A DNA stretch of 64,000 nucleotides from an uncultured Candidatus Saccharibacteria bacterium (GCA_938030095.1 CALHGK010000009.1:19619-83618); one strand, 5' to 3'. Numbered from the stretch's first letter, positions 8,919 through 17,912 are shown. The notes: generated from the sequence alone by a model not told the origin. Translations and numbers: made by a program.

Positions 8919-9587
8919 TTATGAACTCAGGTAGAGACGCTTGAGTAGCGAGCTTATCTGATAGGCTACCTCTTCGCGCAGCTTTTTAATCTGGTCGAGC
9001 AAAGCCTCAGTCTCTTTGCTCTTAGGCGGTGTCTCTGTGCGGCAGTGCGCTCCTTCGATGAGATTTATGACATCTTTCAACTCTTGCGCATCAGTCTCTG
9101 CGCGCTCCATGTCTTGCTCACCATCTTCATCTACCGACTGAAAAAACGTGTACGGCTCACTGTCGAGCTGATCTGACCGATCTGCCTGGCTGCCATGGAT
9201 ACGCTCAATTTGCCACTGACCATCATGACCATCTTTTGGACGACCAGACTTCGAGCGATACACCACCCAGTCTTTACCATCAGGCGCCATAATAGCGACA
9301 GTCGGGCCCCAAACAACTGGTAGACTATAGGGCACAACGCCAAATACCGCTATATACTCGCCCTCGGGGCCTGTCAAGAATATCGTACGCTCGGTGGCGT
9401 TGGTTTCACCATCTTTGCTGAGCTCTGGGTTGGTTTGGATACGACGCTCCTGCAAAGCACTCTGCCTCCACCATGCATACTCGAAGGGTCTTTCTGTTAA
9501 GATACGGCTGAGCATTTCTTGCAGCTGGTCTGCCAATTTTGATGGGTCTTGCCGCTCTCCGTTTGCCGGTGGCTGTTTTTCGTTCAT
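8919..9587 (-). CDS. Soluble protein, unknown function
   Basis: A 222-residue protein of unknown family. The ATG at 9587 is chosen over an in-frame ATG 20 codons upstream because AAAGGAG lies 5-6 bases before it. It starts disordered (EKQPPANGERQDPSK), then has a central beta-rich part with aromatic residues (FGVVPYSLPVVWGPTVAIM, KDWVVYRSKSG) and ends in a coiled-coil-like helix (EALLDQIKKLREEVAYQISS). There is no signal peptide or membrane segment. It stands alone between hpf and pyrD. Confidence 0.75.
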   Translation of the reverse strand: MNEKQPPANGERQDPSKLADQLQEMLSRILTERPFEYAWWRQSALQERRIQTNPELSKDGETNATERTIFLTGPEGEYIAVFGVVPYSLPVVWGPTVAIMAPDGKDWVVYRSKSGRPKDGHDGQWQIERIHGSQADRSDQLDSEPYTFFQSVDEDGEQDMERAETDAQELKDVINLIEGAHCRTETPPKSKETEALLDQIKKLREEVAYQISSLLKRLYLSS

Positions 9588-9830
9588 TCTCGCTCCTTTG
9601 TTGCAATGCTTTCGTCCTATAGTGCAGTATATTGTGAGTAATGTCAAATGGCTGTGAGCCTAACTCCCACAATTCCGCTCCTCAGCACCAGCCCATTCTC
9701 GCGACTTTATTTAGGTAGAGCAGCAGATTGATTACTATAATCGACTCCAACTCTAACGCTGGAGGAGACGCGAAAAGAAACAGAGCGCTTTAATCCCGCA
9801 AGCCGTTTGCTTCGGACGCCACCAGCTCCC

Positions 9831-10958
9831 CTACTTGCGGTGCGCCGCACCGATTGCTTCGCTAATGGAGACATAGTCGTCTCGGTCGAGCAGCTCCACC
9901 AAGCCTTCGTTGATGTCGCCCACCACCTGTGGCCCTTCAAACATTAGTGCCGTCACCAGCGCGACGAGACTCGCGCCAGCCCGAATCTTCTCATACGCAT
10001 CCTCCGCCGTAAAGACACCGCCCACACCGATGATAACAAAGCGGTCACCATACAGCGCATACGTCTTGTAGATAAGCCGCGTGGTAATGGCCTGAGCTGG
10101 CCGGCCACTCAGGCTACCGGGGGTGTCGTCGGGCAAAACACTTGGGTCAGTGAGCTTGCTGCGGTCTTTGACGAGGTTACCGATCGTCAGGCCTGCCACA
10201 TTATGCTTATCGATGATGGAGAGGAGCTTGGCAAACTGCGTCCACGTCTTGTCCGTCGGCATTTTGATAAAGACGGGGCGCGAAAGCTTCAGCTCATCCA
10301 CCGCAGTGAGAAGTTTCTTGAGGCGAGCGGGCGTGGTGAAGGGCTCGCCGCCATAAGCATTAGGGCAGGAGATGTTAATCTCGTACAGTGGTGCACAACC
10401 AGCTTCTTCAAGCTGGCGAAGGCTGTCGCAGTAGTCGGCAATTGCTTGCTTGGGGCGGACTTGCTTAGGGCTGTTCGTCTTGGCTACGGATACGCTGAGC
10501 GGAAAGTCGCGCCAAACCCGTGGTGAGTAGCTACGAATCTGCTCGATCGCCTTAGCGACGCCGCGATTGGCCAAACCAACATTGACGACGATCGACTGCT
10601 CACTAGCCAAGCGACGAAACCACGGCTTGGGGTTACCCTCGCAGGGCACGGCTGTTACTGAGCCACCAATCTCAAAGCCGCAGCCGATTTTCTTTGCCAC
10701 AGAGGGTAGATCAAAATCTTTATCCAGCCCAGCAGATAGACCGATGGGATTAACAAAGTTGAGGCCAAGAATAGTCTGCTCGAGGCGAGGATTCTTGTAG
10801 CGCCAGCCACTGAGGAGCTGCTCGCCCCGAATAGCATGCAGTGCCCGCGCCGTCCAGAGCATCGACTGGTGCGCTGCATCGGGCTGCCGCCGGAAGAGAA
10901 ACGGCTTGGCAACTTTGGCGTAGCCTTTGCGGCTCATTTTTCTGATTGTGCGCCCCAT
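9831..10958 (-). CDS. pyrD: Dihydroorotate dehydrogenase, class-2-like with cysteine at the catalytic position
   Basis: The enzyme oxidises dihydroorotate to orotate with FMN in pyrimidine synthesis. The 375 residues follow the class 2 (quinone, membrane-associated) layout: an N-terminal helical extension, NPIGLSAGLDKD near 70, and FMN-phosphate binding glycines (GVGGVFTAEDAY) near 320. The active-site segment reads INISCPN with Cys198, where class 2 enzymes have Ser (SSPN) and class 1 enzymes have Cys. No other pyrimidine gene is in the window. The ATG follows the serS TAG directly, with GGGAGG 8 bases upstream, so it is co-transcribed with serS. Confidence 0.9.
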   Translation of the reverse strand: MGRTIRKMSRKGYAKVAKPFLFRRQPDAAHQSMLWTARALHAIRGEQLLSGWRYKNPRLEQTILGLNFVNPIGLSAGLDKDFDLPSVAKKIGCGFEIGGSVTAVPCEGNPKPWFRRLASEQSIVVNVGLANRGVAKAIEQIRSYSPRVWRDFPLSVSVAKTNSPKQVRPKQAIADYCDSLRQLEEAGCAPLYEINISCPNAYGGEPFTTPARLKKLLTAVDELKLSRPVFIKMPTDKTWTQFAKLLSIIDKHNVAGLTIGNLVKDRSKLTDPSVLPDDTPGSLSGRPAQAITTRLIYKTYALYGDRFVIIGVGGVFTAEDAYEKIRAGASLVALVTALMFEGPQVVGDINEGLVELLDRDDYVSISEAIGAAHRK

Positions 10959-12203
10959 CTAGAGTACCTCCCTGTTGTTCAGATATGGCTGCAGCACCGT
11001 TGGCACGCGGAGCTGGCCATCAGTTGTTTGATAATTCTCGATAATTGCTACCAGTGCGCGAGCCAAGCTCACTGCGGTACCATTGAGGGTGTGTACTACC
11101 TGGAGCGAGCCATCGGCCCGGCGGACGCGGATGCCAAGGTTGCGCGCCTGGAAGTCGGTGCAGTTGCTGCAGCTAGTCAGCTCACGGTAGGCACCATCAA
11201 CAGGCGACCAGTACTCGATGTCGTACTTCTTGGCAGCTGGTGCACCAAGGTCTCCCGCCGCGATATTGACCACATGATACGGCACGCCCAGGCTTTGCCA
11301 AATCTCCTCCTCCAGCGCAAGAATCTTCTCATGCATCTGGGCTGACTGCTCGGGCAGGCAGTAGATATACATCTCTAATTTGTTGAACTGATGCACCCGG
11401 AAGAGCCCGCGGCTGAACTTCCCGGCAGCGCCAGCCTCTTTGCGGTAGCAGGGGCTGTAGCCAGCATAGAGGAGCGGTAAGTCCTTCTCGCTTAGGATCT
11501 CATCGGCATGGAAGCCTGTCAGTGGGGCCTCGGCTGTGCCAATAAGCATGGTGTCTTCGCCCTCGATGAAGTACTCGTTACTCTCTTTATCGCTCTTGGG
11601 TGCAAAGCCCGAACCACGCGCCACGCGGCCACTCACCATGTGCGGCACCGTCATGGGGCGGAAGCCTTTACTCACGAGGAAATTGAGGGCATATTGGTAG
11701 ATGGCATTCTCGAGCAGCATGAGGTCGCCCAGCACATAATAAAACTTTGTGCCAGCCACCTTAGCACCACGCTCGAAGTCGAGCCAACCCCGGCTCGTCG
11801 CGAAGTCGAGGTGATCCTGAGCCGACTCACGCCGCTCACCCCACTGCTTGATCTCCACACTGTCTGCCTCGCCACCCAGTGGGACATCTGGCAGGGTGAT
11901 ATTTGGCACTGCCTCAAGCTGAGTAAAAAAGTTGTTCTCTATGGTACGTAGCTCTTCCTCTAGCGTGGCGAGCTCGGCTTTGAGCGCCTTGCCTTGAGCG
12001 ATGAGCTCTTGGCTGGGTTTGCCGCCCTTCATCTGAGCGGCTGTCTCGTTGCGTGTGGTACGCACAGCATCCACCCGCTGCTGGAGCTCCCGGCGCTGAT
12101 CGTCGCACGCGAGAAGCGCTGCGATGGACACCTCATAGCCCTTATGGCGCGCTGCTGCCTGCACCTCGTCGGCATGCGCGCGAATATAACGAATATCTAA
12201 CAT
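10959..12203 (-). CDS. serS: Seryl-tRNA synthetase
   Basis: SerRS charges tRNA-Ser and tRNA-Sec type acceptors with serine. The 414 residues show the N-terminal tRNA-binding coiled coil (about 25-110), class II motif 2 (YSPCYRKEAGAAGKFSRGLF) with RVHQFNKLE, and the C-terminal serine site ELTSCSNCTDFQAR. Length is normal. The message is probably leaderless: TATAAT ends 6 bases before the ATG and there is no ribosome site. pyrD follows without a gap. Confidence 0.97.
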   Translation of the reverse strand: MLDIRYIRAHADEVQAAARHKGYEVSIAALLACDDQRRELQQRVDAVRTTRNETAAQMKGGKPSQELIAQGKALKAELATLEEELRTIENNFFTQLEAVPNITLPDVPLGGEADSVEIKQWGERRESAQDHLDFATSRGWLDFERGAKVAGTKFYYVLGDLMLLENAIYQYALNFLVSKGFRPMTVPHMVSGRVARGSGFAPKSDKESNEYFIEGEDTMLIGTAEAPLTGFHADEILSEKDLPLLYAGYSPCYRKEAGAAGKFSRGLFRVHQFNKLEMYIYCLPEQSAQMHEKILALEEEIWQSLGVPYHVVNIAAGDLGAPAAKKYDIEYWSPVDGAYRELTSCSNCTDFQARNLGIRVRRADGSLQVVHTLNGTAVSLARALVAIIENYQTTDGQLRVPTVLQPYLNNREVL

Positions 12204-12209
12204 AACTAT

Positions 12210-12215
12210 ATTATA
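12210..12215 (-). promoter_or_regulatory. -10 box of serS (predicted leaderless)
   Basis: The minus strand reads TATAAT, then ATAGTT, then the serS ATG: a 6-base gap with no room for a leader. Confidence 0.6.
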
Positions 12216-12376
12216 TCAGATACCACGCCAAGCGTAATGGCAATTTGTTCGATAAAACTTCCGGGCACGATGGCCACCCAGCCACGGTACTATTGGGCAG
12301 ATAGCACGGCCTGCAGACCCCCATTTTTGCCTCACTTTTCTGCTCTCGATCACTCCATGAGCGAGGAGAAACTAAC

Positions 12377-12405
12377 ACAGAACCAGCCATAGTGGCTGGT
12401 TCTGT
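12377..12405 (-). terminator. Terminator of the collagen-like gene
   Basis: ACAGAACCAGCCA and TGGCTGGTTCTGT form a perfect 13-bp stem with a 3-base loop, 26 bases after the stop codon. Confidence 0.7.
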
Positions 12406-12430
12406 AGGGGCTGGTAGTGGGCTGACTAGC

Positions 12431-13969
12431 TTAGTCTGATATCTTGACGATACTCAGGCTTGCATCGGTGATGTTTGCGTCTTGGCCAGCCGAGTAGATA
12501 ACAAGCTTGAGCGGCGTCCCGGCCGTTACTCGCATCAGGCGAGTGTATGGCATAGTAAAGCGGTAGCCGTGTTGGTTGTTACTCCACACCCCTTCTGGGG
12601 TATCGCGGGCTGTGTCATTGACAGCCTGGTATACACCACGGGCCGACGATGTATCGTTCAAGCGAATCCGCGATTGGATGAGGTAGACACCGTCACTTGG
12701 TACAATGTACGATTTACTCCCGGCATCCCACGACCCGCCACCGTTGTTTGTCACGACGGTCTTGAGCGGCACTGGCGCAAAGGTATCCTTGGCAATCGTT
12801 GCAGCCGTCACGCCGCCATTACCATTGCCAAGCGTTGCTGTAAAGATGGTCATCTGGGGGAGGCTCTTCCATTCCATGTCGCAGTTTGCGGCCGACTTCT
12901 TCGACAATATTTGGCCAACCGTACCACCCGCTGGCACAGTGCTACCCGCAAAGGTAAGACCGAGCTGAGATGTACCATTGCCCGTGACGGTCATATTTGG
13001 TGAGCATGGCTGAGTGCTATTAGTCACATTAATCGTTGCGTTGGTGCCATCCTGACCTTTGGGCCCAGCTGCACCTTGCTGTCCCTGGATACCCTGTTGG
13101 CCTTGTGGGCCGGGCTGACCAGCATCACCCTTTTCGCCCTTGAGGTCGGTATAAGCAATGAGGTTTTGCCAGGCTGTTTCGCCAGTGTAGCGCCACTGGA
13201 TGTAGAGTGTACCCTTTTGGAGCTCGATCGTCCGGCCATCGGCACCAGCTGGGCCAGTTTGGCCTTGTGGGCCTTGTGGGCCGGGCTGACCGGGCTGCCC
13301 TTGTGGGCCAGTGTCTCCTTGGTCACCCTTCGGGCCGGGCACACCTTTTTCGCCTTGTGCACCAGGTGTACCAGGCGCACCCTGCTCACCTTTGGCGCCA
13401 GTGTCACCCTTGGGGCCAGTATCGCCCTTGTCACCCTTTTCACCATTTTTGCCATCTTTACCATCTTTGCCAGGTTCGCCCTTATCACCTTTGGGACCTG
13501 GTTCGCCTTTTTCGCCTTTTTCACCCTTAGCGGCCGACGCACCGTCTTTGCCATTGGCCCCGTTTGCGCCATCCTTACCATTGACACCATTCGCGCCGTT
13601 TGTACCGTTCCTACCAGCTGCGCCATTTTTGCCATCACGGCCACGTGCACCATCTACGCCGTCGCGGCCATTGGCGCCATCTGCACCTCGAGCACCGCTT
13701 GCACCAGCCTCGCCGCGCGCACCTTGCTCGCCTTTTGCTCCGCGCAAGTCCTCCACCGAGGCAATATCGTGCCACGCGCCATCCATAAATTGCCACTGGA
13801 TCTTCCCATCATGCTGGCGCAAACTCACTTGGTCTGGCCGCACACCCTTGAAGCTGCTATTGTAGCCCCATGGCCACCACCACCAAAGTAATATAATGAT
13901 GATTAATAATATCCCAAACAAGACAAATACAAGCGAACGACTTGCAAATTTTTTGCGGTGTTCATTCAT
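12431..13969 (-). CDS. Membrane-anchored collagen-like surface protein
   Basis: This 512-residue protein starts with a basic cytoplasmic tail and one membrane helix (13-34, ending WWWWPWG). An external region follows in the order: Trp module (about 42-75, DGKIQWQFMDGAWHDIASVE), Gly-X-Y collagen repeat (77-245, one break near 144-147), a second Trp module (246-276, LYIQWRYTGETAWQNLIAYT), a short second collagen block (278-308), and a globular C-terminal domain (about 315-512) that resembles a C1q/TNF-type jelly roll. The repeats are rich in GPKGD, GEKGE and GPQG triplets, with no hydroxylation needed for bacterial collagens. It has its own start and terminator. It is probably a trimeric stalk or adhesin; the binding target is unknown. 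Confidence 0.88.
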   Translation of the reverse strand: MNEHRKKFASRSLVFVLFGILLIIIILLWWWWPWGYNSSFKGVRPDQVSLRQHDGKIQWQFMDGAWHDIASVEDLRGAKGEQGARGEAGASGARGADGANGRDGVDGARGRDGKNGAAGRNGTNGANGVNGKDGANGANGKDGASAAKGEKGEKGEPGPKGDKGEPGKDGKDGKNGEKGDKGDTGPKGDTGAKGEQGAPGTPGAQGEKGVPGPKGDQGDTGPQGQPGQPGPQGPQGQTGPAGADGRTIELQKGTLYIQWRYTGETAWQNLIAYTDLKGEKGDAGQPGPQGQQGIQGQQGAAGPKGQDGTNATINVTNSTQPCSPNMTVTGNGTSQLGLTFAGSTVPAGGTVGQILSKKSAANCDMEWKSLPQMTIFTATLGNGNGGVTAATIAKDTFAPVPLKTVVTNNGGGSWDAGSKSYIVPSDGVYLIQSRIRLNDTSSARGVYQAVNDTARDTPEGVWSNNQHGYRFTMPYTRLMRVTAGTPLKLVIYSAGQDANITDASLSIVKISD

Positions 13970-14129
13970 AGCTATACCCCTATTTATACCCTTTTGTCTG
14001 ATTATAGCACAAGCATTATAAAATTAAAGAGGAATAGCTTCTCGGCCTTCGAGGCTTGGCTATTTTGGGGTCGATTCTCTTATCCTACCTCTGTTGTGTT
14101 AACAAGGAGTACTCCTCTTGGCCAACCAA

Positions 14130-14163
14130 AAACCCGCTTTGCCTACCACAGCAAAGCAGGTTT
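14130..14163 (-). terminator. Terminator of the ABC permease gene
   Basis: GCTTTGC pairs with GCAAAGC, extended by CC/GG and AAA/TTT after one mismatch. The minus-strand side ends in TTTTT. Confidence 0.72.
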
Positions 14164-14186
14164 GAGATTCTTCGTAGCTATACGGA

Positions 14187-15542
14187 TCACTCTGTGCGTA
14201 GCGCTTCGATTGGGTCGAGCTTGGCAGCCTTGCGGCTTGGCAGCCAGCCAGCAATGATCGCCACCAGCATCAGGCCAACCACTACCGCAGTAGCATGCTC
14301 TGGTACAAAGACGAGAAGTTTATGATCACCAAAGTGGAGCTTCTCCGAAATCACCGGGTTGAGCGCTATGCCAGCACCCCACGCGCCCAGCACGCCCAGC
14401 GCACCGCCCAGCAGGCCCACCCAGGCAGCCTCGTAGCGGAACAAGCGGCCAATATCGCGCCGGCTGGCACCGAGTGCCTTCATCAGGCCAATCTGCTGCG
14501 TCCGCTCCAACACCGAGATGTACTGCGTGTTGACGATGCCAAAAATACTCACTATTAGCGCCAGCGCACCAAAGCCTAGCACAACCCCTTGCAAGATATC
14601 GACAAAGCGAAAGAGCGTCTGCTGCAGATCCTTGGCAGTAGCTGCGGCGTAGCCATCTTTCTCGAGGGACTTCTTGGCAGCCTCGGCATCCTGCTTGGCA
14701 ACCGCGGTGGCAGACATATACTTTTGGTATTGGCTCGTGCCCTTGGTACTGTAGTCACTCAGCTCGCGGGCTACTTTGGCATTAATCCCAATGCCGCGCA
14801 TTGCTTGGGTTTGGTCGGCCGATTTGCGCGTCACGGCCGCAATAGTAAAGGTCTTGTGCAGCTCCTTGCCATTGATCAGCTCATTCACCCCAGCCTGCCC
14901 CTTCTCGGCAAAGACCTGCCCAAGCGTTGCTTCGTCGATCTTCTGTGGCATTTGCACCACTGTGACGGTCAGTTGTTTGCCCACCATCTGGGCAGGCGAT
15001 TGCCCTAGCGTCTCGGCATAGCTCTCAGGTATAACGGCTTCGCCAGGCGCGAGCTCAGTGCCCTTGCCTAGCTGTTTGCCAGCCACGACTTCGGCCGCGA
15101 GCGCACCATCAAAGACGCTCACATCACTGCTGTATTTCTTGTCTTTCTTGGCTGCAAAGCTCACATATTTGGGCTGGACCTGGTAGACTGGCCTCACCTT
15201 CTCGAGGTCGGTGCGTGCCGCCAGCTTGTCGATGTCTTTTTGGGTCAGGGCTTTATAATCATTGCCATAGCGGTTGATACTATCAGGATTATACTCACGC
15301 AGGTCAGCCTGCTGGCCCGATTGTACCCCGATGAGTCGCTTGTCTTTGACAACAAACACCGCCTTGGCATCAATATTACTGCTAATCAGCCGGTCAATAT
15401 ACTGGCGTGCACCCTCGCCCGCCATCAGGCTCGCCATAATGGCGAAGCCGCCCACCGCGATGGCGATGCTGGTAAGCAGGGTGCGCATCTTGGCGCGGCG
15501 CAGGTTGCGGCCAGCGCGGCGAATGATATCAGTCGTCTTCAT
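14187..15542 (-). CDS. ABC transporter permease, FtsX/MacB type
   Basis: A 451-residue permease with the MacB/LolCE layout. It has one N-terminal membrane helix (about 21-43), a large external domain (about 50-320) and three C-terminal helices (about 325-345, 375-400, 415-435). The loop LERTQQIGLMKALGASRRDI is the usual coupling segment contacting the ATPase. It lies downstream of the ATPase gene with a GGAGG ribosome site. Such pairs act as mechanotransmission or lipid/peptide export systems; the substrate is not evident. MacB-type partners such as a periplasmic adaptor are not seen nearby. Confidence 0.88.
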   Translation of the reverse strand: MKTTDIIRRAGRNLRRAKMRTLLTSIAIAVGGFAIMASLMAGEGARQYIDRLISSNIDAKAVFVVKDKRLIGVQSGQQADLREYNPDSINRYGNDYKALTQKDIDKLAARTDLEKVRPVYQVQPKYVSFAAKKDKKYSSDVSVFDGALAAEVVAGKQLGKGTELAPGEAVIPESYAETLGQSPAQMVGKQLTVTVVQMPQKIDEATLGQVFAEKGQAGVNELINGKELHKTFTIAAVTRKSADQTQAMRGIGINAKVARELSDYSTKGTSQYQKYMSATAVAKQDAEAAKKSLEKDGYAAATAKDLQQTLFRFVDILQGVVLGFGALALIVSIFGIVNTQYISVLERTQQIGLMKALGASRRDIGRLFRYEAAWVGLLGGALGVLGAWGAGIALNPVISEKLHFGDHKLLVFVPEHATAVVVGLMLVAIIAGWLPSRKAAKLDPIEALRTE

Positions 15543-15544
15543 GG

Positions 15545-15733
15545 TTAGTCTGCCCTCCTTGGTGTTGGCTTGGTGGTTGTGGATTTGGCTTTTGTGGTGG
15601 TGCTCGTGGCTTTTTTCGTTGTTTTCTTAGGCTGCGTGGCAGGTGCTGTGGCTTTGGCTGAGCGACGAGTTGGCGCTTTTTTAGCCTTGGGAGAGGCTGG
15701 TTGCCTTATCATCCATAGCGCTGTCGTGATCAA
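15545..15733 (-). other. Lys/Thr/Pro/Ala-rich open frame between ATPase and permease
   Basis: A second frame overlaps the 3' end of the ATPase gene and continues to a stop 2 bases before the permease ATG. It reads as a regular basic low-complexity tail (ASPKAKKAPTRRSAKATAPA, then TTKKATSTTTKAKS). The ATPase itself stops at TAA in front of an A-run at 15681. The composition looks coded, so it may be a frameshifted C-terminal tail of the ATPase or a separate small basic protein (TTG at 15733 or ATG at 15712). Neither can be proved from sequence. Confidence 0.35.
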
Positions 15734-16388
15734 TCACCCCATCTTTGATACGAATGATGCGCTGGCAGCGCTGCGCCAGATCCTCGTCGTGTGTGACGAT
15801 GATGAGCGTGGCACCATGCTCCTTAGTGTAATTGAATAGCAGGTCTTCTACCACCGCAGAAGTCGCTGAGTCGAGGTTGCCTGTGGGTTCGTCGGCAAAG
15901 AGAATCTGTGGCTCGGCAGCAATTGCCCTGGCGATCGCTAGGCGCTGCTTTTGCCCACCACTGAGGTCCTTAGCCCGCGCTTTGATCTTGCCCTCTAGAC
16001 CAACTGCCTCGAGCGCCGCCACAATGCGCTGCTTGCGCTGACTGCGCGGTACACCTGCGGTCTCGAGCGACAGACTCACATTGTCATAGCAGCTCTCGCC
16101 GCCCTCCACAAAGAAACTCTGGAAGATGAAGCCCATCGTCCGCGCCCGAAAGCGATCGGTCGCCTTGCGCTTGAGCCGCAAGATATCCTCACCATTGATG
16201 ATTACCTCGCCCTGCTGCGGCTTATCCAGGCCAGAGATAGCGTGCATCAGCGTGGACTTGCCCGAGCCCGACTTGCCCAGCACTGCCACGCTCGACCCCT
16301 CCTCGATTGCAAGGCTTACGTCCTTGAGGGCGGTGAAGGTGTTTTTCTTCTTGCCATAGACTTTGGTAATGTTTTTTATTTCGATCAT
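15681..16388 (-). CDS. ABC transporter ATP-binding protein, LolD/MacB type
   Basis: A 235-residue ABC ATPase that would power the adjacent permease. It has Walker A GKSGSGKST near 40, the signature LSGGQKQRLAIARA near 140, Walker B ILFADEPTG near 163 and the switch histidine in IIVTHDED. The start is the ATG at 16388 with GGAGG 4 bases upstream, not an in-frame ATG 11 codons earlier. It has its own promoter and heads a two-gene operon with the permease. Confidence 0.95.
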   Translation of the reverse strand: MIEIKNITKVYGKKKNTFTALKDVSLAIEEGSSVAVLGKSGSGKSTLMHAISGLDKPQQGEVIINGEDILRLKRKATDRFRARTMGFIFQSFFVEGGESCYDNVSLSLETAGVPRSQRKQRIVAALEAVGLEGKIKARAKDLSGGQKQRLAIARAIAAEPQILFADEPTGNLDSATSAVVEDLLFNYTKEHGATLIIVTHDEDLAQRCQRIIRIKDGVIDHDSAMDDKATSLSQG

Positions 16389-16420
16389 TGCGCCTCCATA
16401 AGCTGCTAATGTTAATAGCA

Positions 16421-16449
16421 ATTATACCGCAATCACCCAGTGATAGCAA
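16421..16449 (-). promoter_or_regulatory. Promoter of the ABC transporter operon
   Basis: On the minus strand TTGCTA is followed after 17 bases by TATAAT, about 32 bases before the ATPase ATG. Confidence 0.6.
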
Positions 16450-16723
16450 ACGAAGTGAACGACGATTGTGCAGTTTTCTAACGCTTGAGAAGCAACATTC
16501 TACCAAGGCTGAATCTAGAAACCTTGCATATATGAACTAATACTCCCTCTACTTCATTTGGGTGGAGTACAAAAACGCGTTGCCATAAAAACACCGCTAT
16601 ACTCATTCAAACGAAACGCCAAACGATCTTGAGCATGATCTCTAGAAGACCGATATCTTCAAAAAAGATTCACTCCCCTGCTCAATAGGACGTGAGGTAC
16701 GTCTGAAAACAAGCATGGAGAAA

Positions 16724-17557
16724 TTACACCGGTGCCAACGCACCCACTGCAAGTAGGATGATGAGTAGTGTGCTCAGCGCCAAGCGGTAAGCGACGAACT
16801 TATCAAATGAGTTACTCGAAACAAAGCGCAGTAGCCACGAGATTGCTACATACCCCACCACAAAGGATATAATGATTCCCAGTATCATCTGTGGCCAACC
16901 AATTAAGCGGCCAATCTGCTGCGACTGCGTCACGGCCTCCAGCCCACCAGCTGTCATCAATGCCGGAATCCCCAAGAAAAAGCTCATTCGCGTGGCAGTG
17001 GTGCGGTCGATATCGCGGAATAGCCCCGAGGCAATCGTCGCTCCCGAGCGCGACACCCCCGGAATGAGCGACAGGCACTGCATCAGGCCCATTGCCATAG
17101 CATCGCGCCAGGTAAGGTTGCGCTCATGGCGTGTCTCACGCCCCCGGCGGTCGGCCAAAAACAGTACAATACTCCAAATCATCAGCCCAGCCGCGACAAA
17201 CCACAGGCCGCGCAGCACCGTCTCGATCGTGTCCTTCAGGAGCAGCCCCACCACCGCAATCGGCAGCGAACCAATGATGACATACCACCCCATTCGGTAG
17301 TGAAACGTCCGCGCCCGCGGGTTCACCACGCCAGCACACCACGCCGAGGCAATGCGCCAAATGTCCTGCCAGAAATAGACAATCGCCGCAGCAATCGCCC
17401 CAATCTGCACCACCGCCGTAAAGGCAACAAGCCCCGGGTCGCTCACCGAGTAGCCCAGCAACTTCTCGGCCAGCATCAAGTGGCCCGTACTCGAGATGGG
17501 CAAAAACTCGGTAATCCCCTCGACAATGCCAAGAATAATAATATGCAGCCAATCCAT
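16724..17557 (-). CDS. uppP: Undecaprenyl-diphosphatase
   Basis: UppP (BacA) removes a phosphate from undecaprenyl diphosphate so that the lipid carrier of wall synthesis can be reused. The 277 residues contain both signature regions: EGITEFLPISSTGHL at 13-27 and PGVSRSGATIASG near 168. About eight hydrophobic helices span the protein, and length is normal. The start has AAGGA 9 bases upstream. It stands alone and functionally pairs with uppS and murD elsewhere in the window. Confidence 0.96.
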   Translation of the reverse strand: MDWLHIIILGIVEGITEFLPISSTGHLMLAEKLLGYSVSDPGLVAFTAVVQIGAIAAAIVYFWQDIWRIASAWCAGVVNPRARTFHYRMGWYVIIGSLPIAVVGLLLKDTIETVLRGLWFVAAGLMIWSIVLFLADRRGRETRHERNLTWRDAMAMGLMQCLSLIPGVSRSGATIASGLFRDIDRTTATRMSFFLGIPALMTAGGLEAVTQSQQIGRLIGWPQMILGIIISFVVGYVAISWLLRFVSSNSFDKFVAYRLALSTLLIILLAVGALAPV

Positions 17558-17707
17558 GATGTGTTTTCCTTATGTCTCGTACCAAGTATACCAAGTTCGC
17601 CACAAAGCACCAAGCCGGAAATGAAAAATGGTGATCACGCTAGTTTGTATCTAAAAGCCATGCACGATTGTTGACAGTGATATTTTGGGACTGGAGCTGG
17701 CAAAAAC

Positions 17708-17736
17708 TTGACACAGGGTTCATATATTGATATATA
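17708..17736 (+). promoter_or_regulatory. Promoter shared in sequence with the 54.8 kb locus
   Basis: TTGACA, a 17-base spacer ending TCATATATTGA, then TATATA. The same spacer end and -10 region recur at 54795-54823. The block is nearly palindromic around the -10 (GTTCATATAT/ATATATTAAC), so it may also be an operator. Confidence 0.65.
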
Positions 17737-17747
17737 TATTAACTTTT

Positions 17748-17791
17748 GCTCGAAGTCTGGCTTAGGGCAAGAGTTGCCCTTTGCTTCGAGC
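17748..17791 (+). promoter_or_regulatory. Structured 5' leader of the 30-residue membrane protein
   Basis: GCTCGAAG pairs with CTTCGAGC and encloses a second perfect hairpin GGGCAA/TTGCCC. It lies between the promoter and a strong GGAGGTGA ribosome site. Confidence 0.55.
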
Positions 17792-17819
17792 TCACTTTCT
17801 GAGAGAGGAGGTGAGAAGG

Positions 17820-17912
17820 ATGGAAGACGTTCTTGTCCACGGACTTGGAATAGGCGGCATCATTCTGATGCTGATCGTCATTACTATGTGCGCCGGAGAC
17901 ATCGAAGATTAA
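17820..17912 (+). CDS. Very small membrane protein (30 residues)
   Basis: The ATG at 17820 is preceded by GGAGGTGAGAAGG, one of the strongest ribosome sites in the window. The peptide MEDVLVHGLGIGGIILMLIV continues ITMCAGDIED and forms a single membrane helix (about 9-24) with acidic ends. It has its own strong promoter, a two-stem leader, a structured 3' trailer and a terminator at 18069-18097, so the unit is complete. No family is recognised. It could be a regulatory micro-protein, or the frame may belong to an RNA whose main role is structural. Confidence 0.6.
   Translation: MEDVLVHGLGIGGIILMLIVITMCAGDIED

Noticed and set aside
13076..13891. Plus-strand frames across the collagen-like gene
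   Set aside because: Low-complexity antisense of Gly-X-Y repeats; no ribosome site.
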